5,451 nucleotides of DNA from Clostridiales bacterium. Its GTDB lineage: Bacteria; Bacillota; Clostridia; Oscillospirales; CAG-272. The notes below the pieces were generated by a model. It did no database searches. It was given only the letters and a program-made list of their open reading frames with translations, and had not been told where the DNA came from. This document shows, piece after piece, positions 1 through 4,561 of the stretch. Each line of letters starts with the position of its first letter. Within the stretch, counting starts at the first letter, position 1. Position numbers and translations under genes: made by a program. The stretch covers positions 1 through 5,451 of the forward strand of contig DXYE01000159.1 in assembly GCA_019415985.1 (NCBI GenBank). The letters run 5' to 3'.

Positions 1-14
1 ACGCCAAACACTAT

Positions 15-50
15 GAAAAGAAAACCCCGGAAAGCAGACGCTTTCCGGGG
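15..50 (-). terminator. Rho-independent terminator of the rpsI operon
   Basis: A perfect 10-bp stem (25-34 with 41-50, CCCCGGAAAG and its complement) encloses a 6-nt loop. Read on the minus strand it is followed directly by TTTTCTTTT (24-16), a good U-tract. It begins 14 bases after the rpsI stop codon, where the native terminator of an rplM-rpsI operon would sit. No terminator is evident between the integrase stop (214) and here, so int1 transcripts probably end here too. Confidence 0.85.
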
Positions 51-64
51 AAGTAATGACTTTT

Positions 65-112
65 TTAGCGCTTGGAGAACTGGGGAGCGCGGCGGGCGGC
101 TTTCAGGCCGTA
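65..112 (-). pseudogene. rpsI: Displaced 3' end of rpsI (30S ribosomal protein S9)
   Basis: The minus strand reads YGLKAARRAPQFSKR followed by TAA. This is the highly conserved C-terminal tail of bacterial ribosomal protein S9, which contacts tRNA in the P site. Upstream, the frame continues as a lysine/arginine-rich stretch (KTAQKRAQ and before) that does not resemble S9, and within about 100 bases it runs into int1, so no S9 body is present. The native-looking terminator follows 14 bases after the stop. The simplest reading is that an element recombined into the 3' end of rpsI, leaving the original tail here while the full gene, beyond the window, received an element-borne tail. Identity of the tail is clear; the displacement is inference from the junction. 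Confidence 0.85.
65..112. other. Attachment site junction in the rpsI 3' end
   Basis: The host-like sequence (terminator plus S9 tail) stops matching S9 at about position 112, and an integrase gene ends only 102 bases further in. The crossover core should therefore lie in the conserved tail, which must be duplicated at the other element end to restore rpsI. Exact core limits cannot be fixed because the second junction is not in this window. rpsI is, from memory, one of the reported insertion sites of streptococcal integrative elements, which fits. Confidence 0.7.
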
Positions 113-121
113 CTGCGCTCG

Positions 122-167
122 TTTTTGAGCCGTTTTTCCTTGGTATTTCGGGCTTTTCCGGACTTTT
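122..167. repeat. Phased T/A tracts next to the attachment core
   Basis: On the plus strand, T runs occupy 122-126, 133-137, 146-148, 154-157 and 164-167. Their centres are 11, 12, 8.5 and 10 bases apart, about one helical turn each. Tracts repeated at this period are expected to bend DNA. They lie between the att core and int1, where integrase arm binding or a bending protein often acts. The function is inferred. Confidence 0.5.
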
Positions 168-186
168 CGCTGTTCAGTTATCCTAT

Positions 187-197
187 GTGGTAACCAC
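187..197. repeat. Short palindrome GTGGTAACCAC after int1
   Basis: Two 5-base arms flank a single central base, 17 bases past the int1 stop codon. No T-tract follows it on either strand, so it is not a terminator. It could be a protein-binding site in the recombination region or a chance palindrome. Confidence 0.3.
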
Positions 198-213
198 GGA
201 AAATGGCTGTTTT

Positions 214-1425
214 TCAATCAGCAGCGTTCTGATGAAAAGCACCGTTTACTACACTGAACAACTCCTCTGGCTTATTATACTTGACCTTAGCATAGATGTC
301 CATAGTTGTTTTGCTGTTTTCATGTCCTGCAAGATACTGAACCGTCTTGGGATCAACTCCGGCATAAAGCAGGTTCGTGATGTATGTGTGCCGGAGCTGG
401 TGTGGGGTCACATCAAAATCCAGCGTATATTTGATTTTGGGTTGATTCCTCTGTGTCATGCCCAGCGTTGGTGTAACCGTGTACTTGATGCTCTGCCCAT
501 TCACATACTTATAGTAGTTGCGCGGCTTGGTAGACCGAACAACTACATACTGCCATACCCTTTGAAATTGCGATGCAGCTAACGGCTGTCCTTCGCTATC
601 CGAAATCACATAGTCCGACTTTGATGCTGTTTTGGCTTCACGCAGGCAGTCCACCAAGCACTTGGGAATCGGAATATCCCTTTTAGCCGCCTTGGTCTTT
701 AGAACAGTGGAAATCACGGGTCTGTTATGTTCCGTGCGCCATGCTCGCCTTACCGAGATATAGGGAGTAGACTCGTCCAGGAATACACAGTCCCATTGCA
801 GCGCAAGGATTTCTTCCCGGCGCAGACCGGAATATAACCCAAGCATAATGAACAAGTAGGGAGGAAGCTCCCTGACCGTATCCAGAAGCACTTCTACCTG
901 CTGATCTGTCAATGCCTCCCTCTTTTTCGCTGGCTTTCCGCCCTTTCCCGATATTCCTACACAGGGGTTATGCTCAAGTATCTGGCTGCGCTCTGCCGAG
1001 TAGAAAATACACTTGAGAAGCATATTTACTGTGCTGTATAACCCCTCCGATTTTTTTGACAGCGGTACAAGCGCCAGCCGAATATCATCTGCGGTCACTT
1101 CTTCCATATACATCTCACCCAAAGGCTTAATGATATAGTTCTTCATGTCAGCAGTATATCCTCTCAATGTAGAAGCAGATACCTTTGCCGACTGCATCAG
1201 CAGCCACTTCTGACAATACTCGGCCACTGTCGGATGCTGCCGACGAAAGATGATCTCCTCCACCTGTCGCCGCGCTTCTAATTGCTTCTCATATAATTCT
1301 TCGCAAGTAGCAGCATACAAACTCACCTGCTTGCCATCTGCGTCCATGATCCGGGTTCTGTAATACTGGATTCCTTTTTGCATAATGGTTCCGTACTGCG
1401 GAACCTCTGTTTTCATTTTCGCCAT
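214..1425 (-). CDS. int: Tyrosine recombinase / integrase 1 (att-proximal)
   Basis: A 403-residue site-specific tyrosine recombinase of the Tn916 Int type, expected to integrate and excise the element at the rpsI 3' end. Residues 10-60 form an N-terminal arm-binding-like region (YGTIMQKG, YYRTRI), about 65-155 a core-binding SAM-like domain (TVAEYCQKWLL), and about 170-385 the catalytic domain. The active-site set is complete: R202 in GLRREE, K243 in LKTKAAKR, H342 and R345 in HQLRHTY, H368 in AGHE, and nucleophile Y378 in MDIYAK. Length is normal for the family. The ATG start has an AAGGAAGG ribosome binding site 6 bases upstream. It ends about 100 bases from the rpsI tail, the usual place for the integrase that serves that site. 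It is a clear paralogue of int2, with near-identical catalytic motifs and over half of residues shared by eye. It has its own upstream control region. Confidence 0.95.
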   Translation of the reverse strand: MAKMKTEVPQYGTIMQKGIQYYRTRIMDADGKQVSLYAATCEELYEKQLEARRQVEEIIFRRQHPTVAEYCQKWLLMQSAKVSASTLRGYTADMKNYIIKPLGEMYMEEVTADDIRLALVPLSKKSEGLYSTVNMLLKCIFYSAERSQILEHNPCVGISGKGGKPAKKREALTDQQVEVLLDTVRELPPYLFIMLGLYSGLRREEILALQWDCVFLDESTPYISVRRAWRTEHNRPVISTVLKTKAAKRDIPIPKCLVDCLREAKTASKSDYVISDSEGQPLAASQFQRVWQYVVVRSTKPRNYYKYVNGQSIKYTVTPTLGMTQRNQPKIKYTLDFDVTPHQLRHTYITNLLYAGVDPKTVQYLAGHENSKTTMDIYAKVKYNKPEELFSVVNGAFHQNAAD

Positions 1426-1441
1426 CTTTGACCTTCCTTTC

Positions 1442-1511
1442 CTGATAACGTGCAGTTTCCGTATCTACACTCTCTTTTTATCAGAAAGTACAGACTTAAT
1501 CAAAGATACGG
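1442..1511 (-). promoter_or_regulatory. int1 control region with interlocked inverted repeats
   Basis: Two inverted repeats interleave between int2 and int1. CCGTATCT (1459-1466) pairs with AGATACGG (1504-1511), and CTGATAA (1442-1448) pairs with TTATCAG (1478-1484). On the minus strand the order is CCGTATCTTTG, CTGATAA, AGATACGG, TTATCAG, then the int1 ribosome binding site. A TTGATT / GATAAA pair with a 15-base spacer could be a weak promoter. A related arrangement precedes int2. Candidate functions are an operator or integrase/excisionase arm sites; the repeats are visible, the role is inferred. Confidence 0.5.
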
Positions 1512-1518
1512 CCTATGT

Positions 1519-1550
1519 AAAGCAAAGAGCGAGACATCCTTGCCTCGCTC
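1519..1550 (-). terminator. Terminator after int2
   Basis: On the minus strand GAGCGAGGCA and TGTCTCGCTC form a 10-bp stem with one G-U pair around an AGGA loop (1550-1527), followed by TTTGCTTT (1526-1519). It begins 31 bases after the int2 stop and lies upstream of the int1 control region, so int1 probably depends at least partly on its own promoter. The U-tract is interrupted, so some read-through is likely. Confidence 0.65.
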
Positions 1551-1581
1551 CTGCTTCGTTTTCGCGTTTGTTATTTTATGC

Positions 1582-2796
1582 TCACACTGAATCCCATTGC
1601 GAAAATGCGTTACCCATCGTTCTGACCAGCTCATCCGGCCTGTTGTATTTGACCTTTGCGTAAATGTCCATGGTAATTTTGCTGCTTTCATGGCCTGCCA
1701 GGTATTGCACCGTTTTGGGGTCTACCGACGAATGAATCAGATTCGTGATGTAGGTGTGTCGCAACTGATGCGGTGTTACTTCAAAGTCCAGGCTGTAAAC
1801 AACATTACCGTTATGCGCCGCCTTTTCTCCAAGAACAGGTGTGACCGTATGCTTTACCCGCTTTCCATCCTCATATCGGTAGTAGGACCGTTCCTTGACT
1901 GTTCTGGTGACAACATACTGCCACAGCCGCTTAAACTGCGTATAGGACAGCGGATCGCCGTCCCGGTTCGGCACCACATACTCCGAAGTCGAATTTTCCT
2001 TTGTCTCTTTCAGGCACTCAGCCAAACAGGTCGGCAGTGGAATATTTCGCTCGGCAGCCTTCGTTTTTAATTCTTCCAGAATCACCGGCCTGTTGTTTTC
2101 TGTATGCCATGCTCTCCGCACTGTTAAATAAGGAAAGTTTCCATCAAGATAGACCGAATCCCATTTCAGGGCGAGGATTTCTTCCCGCCGCAAGCCTGCG
2201 TACAATCCAAGCATCACAAACACATAGGTTGGCAGTCCTTCCACCGCATCCAATAAGCGCTCGACCTGCTCGTCTGTCAGCGCCGCTTTATCTTTCTGCG
2301 GAACGCCGCCACCCTTTGTCGTTAGATAGATCGTCGGGTTATTATCTATAATCCGGCTTTCCTTTGCTGCACGGAAAATAGATTTATACAGGATCACGAC
2401 CGACTTATATACCGATGCAGATTTTTTTGAAACAGAGACAAGTGCAAGCTGAATATCATCCAGGCTGACCTCTCCCATCCGCTTATCACCTAATTCCGCA
2501 ATGATATGACGCCGTACCTTTGAGGTATAGTCCGTCAAAGTCGTGGTACGAACATGAACAGACTGCATCAACAGCCATTTCTCACAATACTCTGCAACCG
2601 TGGGTGTTTTTCGATGAAATGTGGCGTTCTCAATCTGCTCCAACGCAATCGTTTCCTTATTATAAAGTTCTTCGGGCGTTCTTGCATAAAGGGCAACGAG
2701 TTTTCCATCTGCATCTTTGATTCTTGTTCTGTAATACAGGACACCTTTTTTTATAACCGTTCCATATTCAGGAATTATCATTTTCCTTTTTGCCAA
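1582..2796 (-). CDS. int: Tyrosine recombinase / integrase 2 (xis-proximal)
   Basis: A second full-length Tn916-type tyrosine recombinase, 404 residues from the preferred start. A GTG at 2805 is in frame but overlaps the ribosome binding site AGGAGGTG. The TTG at 2796 has an 8-base spacing from AGGAGG and gives an N-terminus (-AKRK..PEYGT) that aligns residue for residue with int1 (MAKMK..PQYGT), so TTG is chosen. Counted from TTG, the catalytic residues are R203 (GLRREE), K244 (LKTKAAER), H343 and R346 (HQLRHTY), H369 (AGHE) and Y379 (MDIYAK), all present. Domains match int1. It lies 83 bases downstream of the excisionase-like gene, the usual xis-int order. No rpsI-like tail is found between it and int1, so it has no adjacent att site of its own. 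The partners could be a duplicated pair, two cooperating recombinases, or remains of stacked elements. Confidence 0.94.
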   Translation of the reverse strand: MAKRKMIIPEYGTVIKKGVLYYRTRIKDADGKLVALYARTPEELYNKETIALEQIENATFHRKTPTVAEYCEKWLLMQSVHVRTTTLTDYTSKVRRHIIAELGDKRMGEVSLDDIQLALVSVSKKSASVYKSVVILYKSIFRAAKESRIIDNNPTIYLTTKGGGVPQKDKAALTDEQVERLLDAVEGLPTYVFVMLGLYAGLRREEILALKWDSVYLDGNFPYLTVRRAWHTENNRPVILEELKTKAAERNIPLPTCLAECLKETKENSTSEYVVPNRDGDPLSYTQFKRLWQYVVTRTVKERSYYRYEDGKRVKHTVTPVLGEKAAHNGNVVYSLDFEVTPHQLRHTYITNLIHSSVDPKTVQYLAGHESSKITMDIYAKVKYNRPDELVRTMGNAFSQWDSV

Positions 2797-2826
2797 TTCC
2801 GTCACCTCCTAAAATAATCTCCAGCG

Positions 2827-2873
2827 CTGTATCTTTGTTTTATCAGAGATCTTCAGTTCCAGCAAGGATACGG
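2827..2873 (-). promoter_or_regulatory. int2 control region, related to that of int1
   Basis: CTGTATCTTTG (2827-2837) and CAAGGATACGG (2863-2873) form an 11-base inverted repeat matching at 9 of 11 positions, 25 bases apart. TTATCAG (2840-2846) lies between them. The int1 control region has the same elements in the same order. A TTGCTG / GATAAA pair with the same 15-base spacer could be a weak promoter for int2. The region lies between the xis stop and the int2 ribosome binding site, so it could act as operator, promoter or recombinase arm site. Confidence 0.5.
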
Positions 2874-2879
2874 ATTGGC

Positions 2880-3110
2880 TCATGCTCCGGCGTTCCGGGT
2901 CTTGCGGTAAGTCGCATTCTTTTCCATCGGTTTTGCCCGGTGGGTGCATTTTGCGATATACTCCTGAAGGCCCATATCAGTAAAATATACACAACCGTTC
3001 TGCACATACTGAACATAAGAAATCAAGCCGTTGTTACGGGCCGCATCCAAGGTCGCAATGCTGATTCCCAGGATTCTGGCAGCTTCTTTTCGTGTAATCA
3101 GTTTTTCCAT
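2880..3110 (-). CDS. xis: Excisionase-like helix-turn-helix protein
   Basis: A 76-residue basic protein. Residues 4-50 are a MerR/excisionase-type winged helix-turn-helix: ITRKEAARILGIS is the first helix pair, the recognition helix is about ATLDAARNNGL, and a wing-like segment QNGCVYFTDMGLQEYI follows. The C-terminal 20 residues are positively charged with no recognised fold. Small proteins of this type act as recombination directionality factors, binding near att sites to favour excision, and some also regulate transcription. The ATG has a GGAGGG ribosome binding site about 10 bases upstream. It directly precedes int2 in the same direction, the standard xis-int arrangement. There is one such gene for two integrases. 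The family call is secure; the excisionase role is inferred from size and context. Confidence 0.85.
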   Translation of the reverse strand: MEKLITRKEAARILGISIATLDAARNNGLISYVQYVQNGCVYFTDMGLQEYIAKCTHRAKPMEKNATYRKTRNAGA

Positions 3111-3166
3111 AAATCATATTCCCTCCATTCCGTCAAGGTTGTCATCGTGCTTTCAAAATCACATGA

Positions 3167-3196
3167 ATGCACTGGCAGCCGAAACTGCCAGTGCAT
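3167..3196. repeat. Perfect 12-bp hairpin upstream of xis
   Basis: ATGCACTGGCAG (3167-3178) and CTGCCAGTGCAT (3185-3196) pair perfectly around a 6-base loop. On the minus strand the downstream bases are TTCATGTGATTTTG, only a poor U-tract, so it may be a weak terminator or attenuator, an RNA stabiliser, or a binding site. It lies 57 bases before the xis start on the transcript that would run from the sigma-like gene. Confidence 0.6.
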
Positions 3197-3199
3197 GGT

Positions 3200-3603
3200 A
3201 TCTAACTTTGAAAAGAAAACTGCATCTGGATGATGACCTGTTGTTGCTTACGGTAACCGGACGCAGCTCTCTTGAATTTGAAGTTCGCTTTCGCCACATT
3301 TGCCACGCATCCCTGACGATGGGGACATTCCCGGTCTCCGCTGGCGCGGATGTCATAACTCCGCAGCGTCGTTTTACTCGTGCGCCGCAGGGTTCCGCCT
3401 CAAGTCCGTGGGCGGGTGTGAACAAGTATCTTTAAGCCCCCATGGAGTCCTCGCGCTCGAAGTGCCACCTCCGGGTCTCAGGCTGGCGTTGATCGCTGGG
3501 AACAGCCTTGTTTATCACCTCCTTGGCTGTCCATCTTGGCGGCGCGCCTGATTCGCTCGTACATGGGTTATGTACCAGAAATGCCGTCTATTCAATTGTC
3601 AAA
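3200..3603 (-). ncRNA. Candidate structured RNA or long leader upstream of xis
   Basis: Read on the minus strand, this GC-rich stretch holds a series of short stems: 3525-3530 with 3502-3507; 3480-3487 with 3464-3470 (one bulge); 3411-3415 with 3395-3399; 3383-3388 with 3363-3368, which needs a G-U pair valid only on the minus strand; 3346-3350 with 3337-3341 (4-nt loop); and 3329-3332 with 3322-3325 (3-nt loop). A consensus -35 TTGACA lies at its start (3602-3597), but no good -10 is found at 17 bases. From memory, very similar sequence recurs in clostridial integrative elements and is often annotated as small hypothetical proteins; this cannot be verified here. A structured RNA, a long 5' leader, or a transfer-related DNA site are all possible. 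Confidence 0.35.
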
Positions 3604-3683
3604 GTACCATCGAAGGGGAAAACTTGTCCTTCTATTAACACTGACAAAAGGGGCAAAAAACAGGCGCTTCAAATGAAACTTTA

Positions 3684-4097
3684 TCAAAAAATTTTTGCCA
3701 ACTGTTTCAGCCCACGCCGGATGCTGTCACGGACACGGCTCGGATCTACACCTTCGGCTCCGGCAATCTCATTTACGCTCATCCCCAGATAGTACCGAGC
3801 ATAAATTCTTTTTGCCTGTTTCTCCGGCAAAGCCATCACGGCGGAGTAAATCTGCTCGCGCAGCTGCTTTTCCTCCAGAAGCATCTCCGGCGTCTCCAGC
3901 TTTCGCAGGACCGCATTTTCAATTCCATTCTCACAGTCCAGGGAGTACTGCGCCTTATAGCGATACATTTTTCGCTCATAGGCTGCTTCAGCTCGCTCGT
4001 CAGACTGAAACACCGCTTGTACTTCATCGGTTACTTCCAAAAAGGCATCGGTTTTATAAACATCGGGATACAGATCCCGAAGATTGACTTTCTTCAT
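3684..4097 (-). CDS. Sigma-70 region-4-like regulator (Tn916 ORF7-like)
   Basis: A 137-residue protein. Residues 84-134 (ALPEKQAKRIYARYYLGMSVNEIA, then VDPSRVRDSIRRGLKQL) form a sigma-70 region-4 helix-turn-helix, which contacts -35 elements or acts as a DNA-binding adaptor. The N-terminal 80 residues are charged, with no region-2 domain, so it is not a complete sigma factor. Such short sigma-like proteins are common in Tn916/Tn1549-type elements, where they help control conjugation or excision genes. The frame stays open upstream to 4250, but the ATG at 4097 is chosen: GGAGG sits 6 bases before it, and the homologous N-terminus (MKKVNLRDLYP) starts there. Its ribosome binding site is one arm of a large hairpin, suggesting translational control. 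It is the first gene upstream of the xis-int block, with 573 bases between. Confidence 0.85.
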   Translation of the reverse strand: MKKVNLRDLYPDVYKTDAFLEVTDEVQAVFQSDERAEAAYERKMYRYKAQYSLDCENGIENAVLRKLETPEMLLEEKQLREQIYSAVMALPEKQAKRIYARYYLGMSVNEIAGAEGVDPSRVRDSIRRGLKQLAKIF

Positions 4098-4103
4098 TAT
4101 GTA

Positions 4104-4149
4104 CCTCCATTTCGATTCACGGGTGATTAGCGGGTGAATCGAATGGAGG
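4104..4149 (-). promoter_or_regulatory. Hairpin sequestering the ribosome binding site of the sigma-like gene
   Basis: CCTCCATT plus TCGATTCA (4104-4119) pairs with TGAATCGA plus ATGGAGG (4135-4149): 15 base pairs with a single bulged T and a 15-base loop. On the minus-strand transcript the downstream arm contains the GGAGG ribosome binding site (4108-4104) of the gene starting at 4097, and the upstream arm supplies the complementary CCTCC. Folding would hide the site. As DNA, the same inverted repeat could instead be an operator. Pairing is seen directly; the switch is inferred. Confidence 0.65.
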
Positions 4150-4196
4150 CGGGGAACGGCATCGAGGCCGTTTGGGGACATTCGGCAAAAAACGAC

Positions 4197-4235
4197 AAGC
4201 AAAAGCGCCAGTCTCCCATTCCAGGAAACTGGCGC
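4197..4235 (-). terminator. Minus-strand terminator upstream of the sigma-like gene
   Basis: GCGCCAGTTTCC and GGAGACTGGCGC (minus strand, 4235-4205) form a 12-bp stem with one G-U pair around a 7-base loop, followed by TTTTGCTTG (4204-4196). It should stop transcripts arriving from the right before the sigma-like gene, whose own promoter must then lie in the 90 bases between here and 4110. No convincing -10/-35 pair was found there. Confidence 0.7.
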
Positions 4236-4357
4236 AACAAAAAAGATCATTATTATTCCGGTTTGCGCAGAACGATAATACCGACAGGTTGCCGAACTGC
4301 CCCGGAGGGGAAGCTACACTTTTTTTAGCAAGTGAAGATTATGAGAACTGTAAAAGG

Positions 4358-4394
4358 TTAAAACAAACAAAGCGGCATCCTCCTATATGCCGCT
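4358..4394 (-). terminator. Terminator downstream of the winged-helix regulator
   Basis: AGCGGCAT (4371-4378) and ATGCCGCT (4387-4394) form a perfect 8-bp stem with an 8-base loop. On the minus strand it is followed by TTTGTTTGTTTT, a strong U-tract. It lies about 170 bases after the stop of the 4562-5248 gene and most likely ends its transcript. Confidence 0.8.
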
Positions 4395-4425
4395 GTAAAT
4401 AACCTTTCTGTCTACGCAGTATAAA

Positions 4426-4448
4426 GCGGCAGCTATTCAGCAAGCCGC
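4426..4448 (-). terminator. Second, weaker hairpin after the winged-helix regulator
   Basis: GCGGC (4426-4430) and GCCGC (4444-4448) pair, with a possible inner GCT/AGC extension. On the minus strand TTTATAC follows, and on the plus strand GTTTTC. It could be a weak terminator in either direction or part of the 3' end structure of the upstream mRNA. Confidence 0.4.
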
Positions 4449-4561
4449 GTTTTCATTGAACCATTACTCAATTAACAGCTGCTCGCCATTATTGAGAGCT
4501 ATGGTATAGAACAGAAAGCAAGATTTACTTTAGATTTATACAAGATTTGCACAAGAAATAC

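Larger units (their letters stand above)
3111..3683. other. 573-base intergenic region between the sigma-like gene and xis
   Basis: No convincing coding region is seen on either strand. Open frames exist on both strands (for instance 3159-3425 minus and 3031-3435 plus) but lack good ribosome binding sites and recognisable domains. The part from 3160 to 3603 is GC-rich and rich in short stems, described separately. The part from 3604 to 3683, just downstream of the sigma-like gene, is low complexity (GGGGCAAAAAAC) with no clear hairpin terminator. Confidence 0.6.
4150..4561. other. Intergenic region between the regulator genes
   Basis: No gene is supported here. The open frames on either strand lack ribosome binding sites and family resemblance. 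Besides the hairpins listed separately there is a 6-bp stem at 4155-4160 with 4167-4172. The stretch 4236-4357, which includes CCCCGGAGGGG and AT-rich near-repeats around ATTATTATT and GATAATA, has no role I can name. Confidence 0.55.

Noticed and set aside
13..582. Plus-strand open frame of 189 codons
   Set aside because: It runs through the terminator, antisense to the rpsI tail and the 3' end of int1, and has no ribosome binding site or family resemblance. It is a shadow of int1.
1597..2351. Plus-strand open frames opposite int2
   Set aside because: They are antisense to a catalytically complete integrase and resemble no family.
3159..3425. Minus-strand 88-codon open frame upstream of xis
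   Set aside because: It starts at TTG with only a distant GGGGG upstream, crosses the perfect hairpin at 3167-3196, and has no recognisable domain. The region looks like structured non-coding sequence; conservation data could reverse this.
3031..3551. Plus-strand open frames in the 3031-3551 region
   Set aside because: Similar products are, from memory, often annotated in clostridial genomes, but no ribosome binding site or domain is seen and they overlap xis antisense or the stem-rich stretch.
3559..3575. Small hairpin GTACAT / ATGTAC with a 5-base loop
   Set aside because: Real pairing, but only 6 bp and AT-rich with no T-tract; too weak to call as a separate feature.
3597..3602. Consensus -35 TTGACA on the minus strand as a promoter
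   Set aside because: At 17 bases spacing the -10 position reads TCTGGT, a poor match, so no promoter is listed; it is mentioned as the possible start of the stem-rich region.
4098..4250. N-terminal extension of the sigma-like protein to an upstream ATG at 4250
   Set aside because: The extension crosses a terminator and the masking hairpin, has no ribosome binding site, and the ATG at 4097 has GGAGG at correct spacing.
4464..4529. Minus-strand 21-codon reading ending NNGEQLLIE and a stop, possibly a gene remnant
   Set aside because: A stop codon lies directly upstream, there is no start codon or ribosome binding site, and I could not assign the tail to a family.
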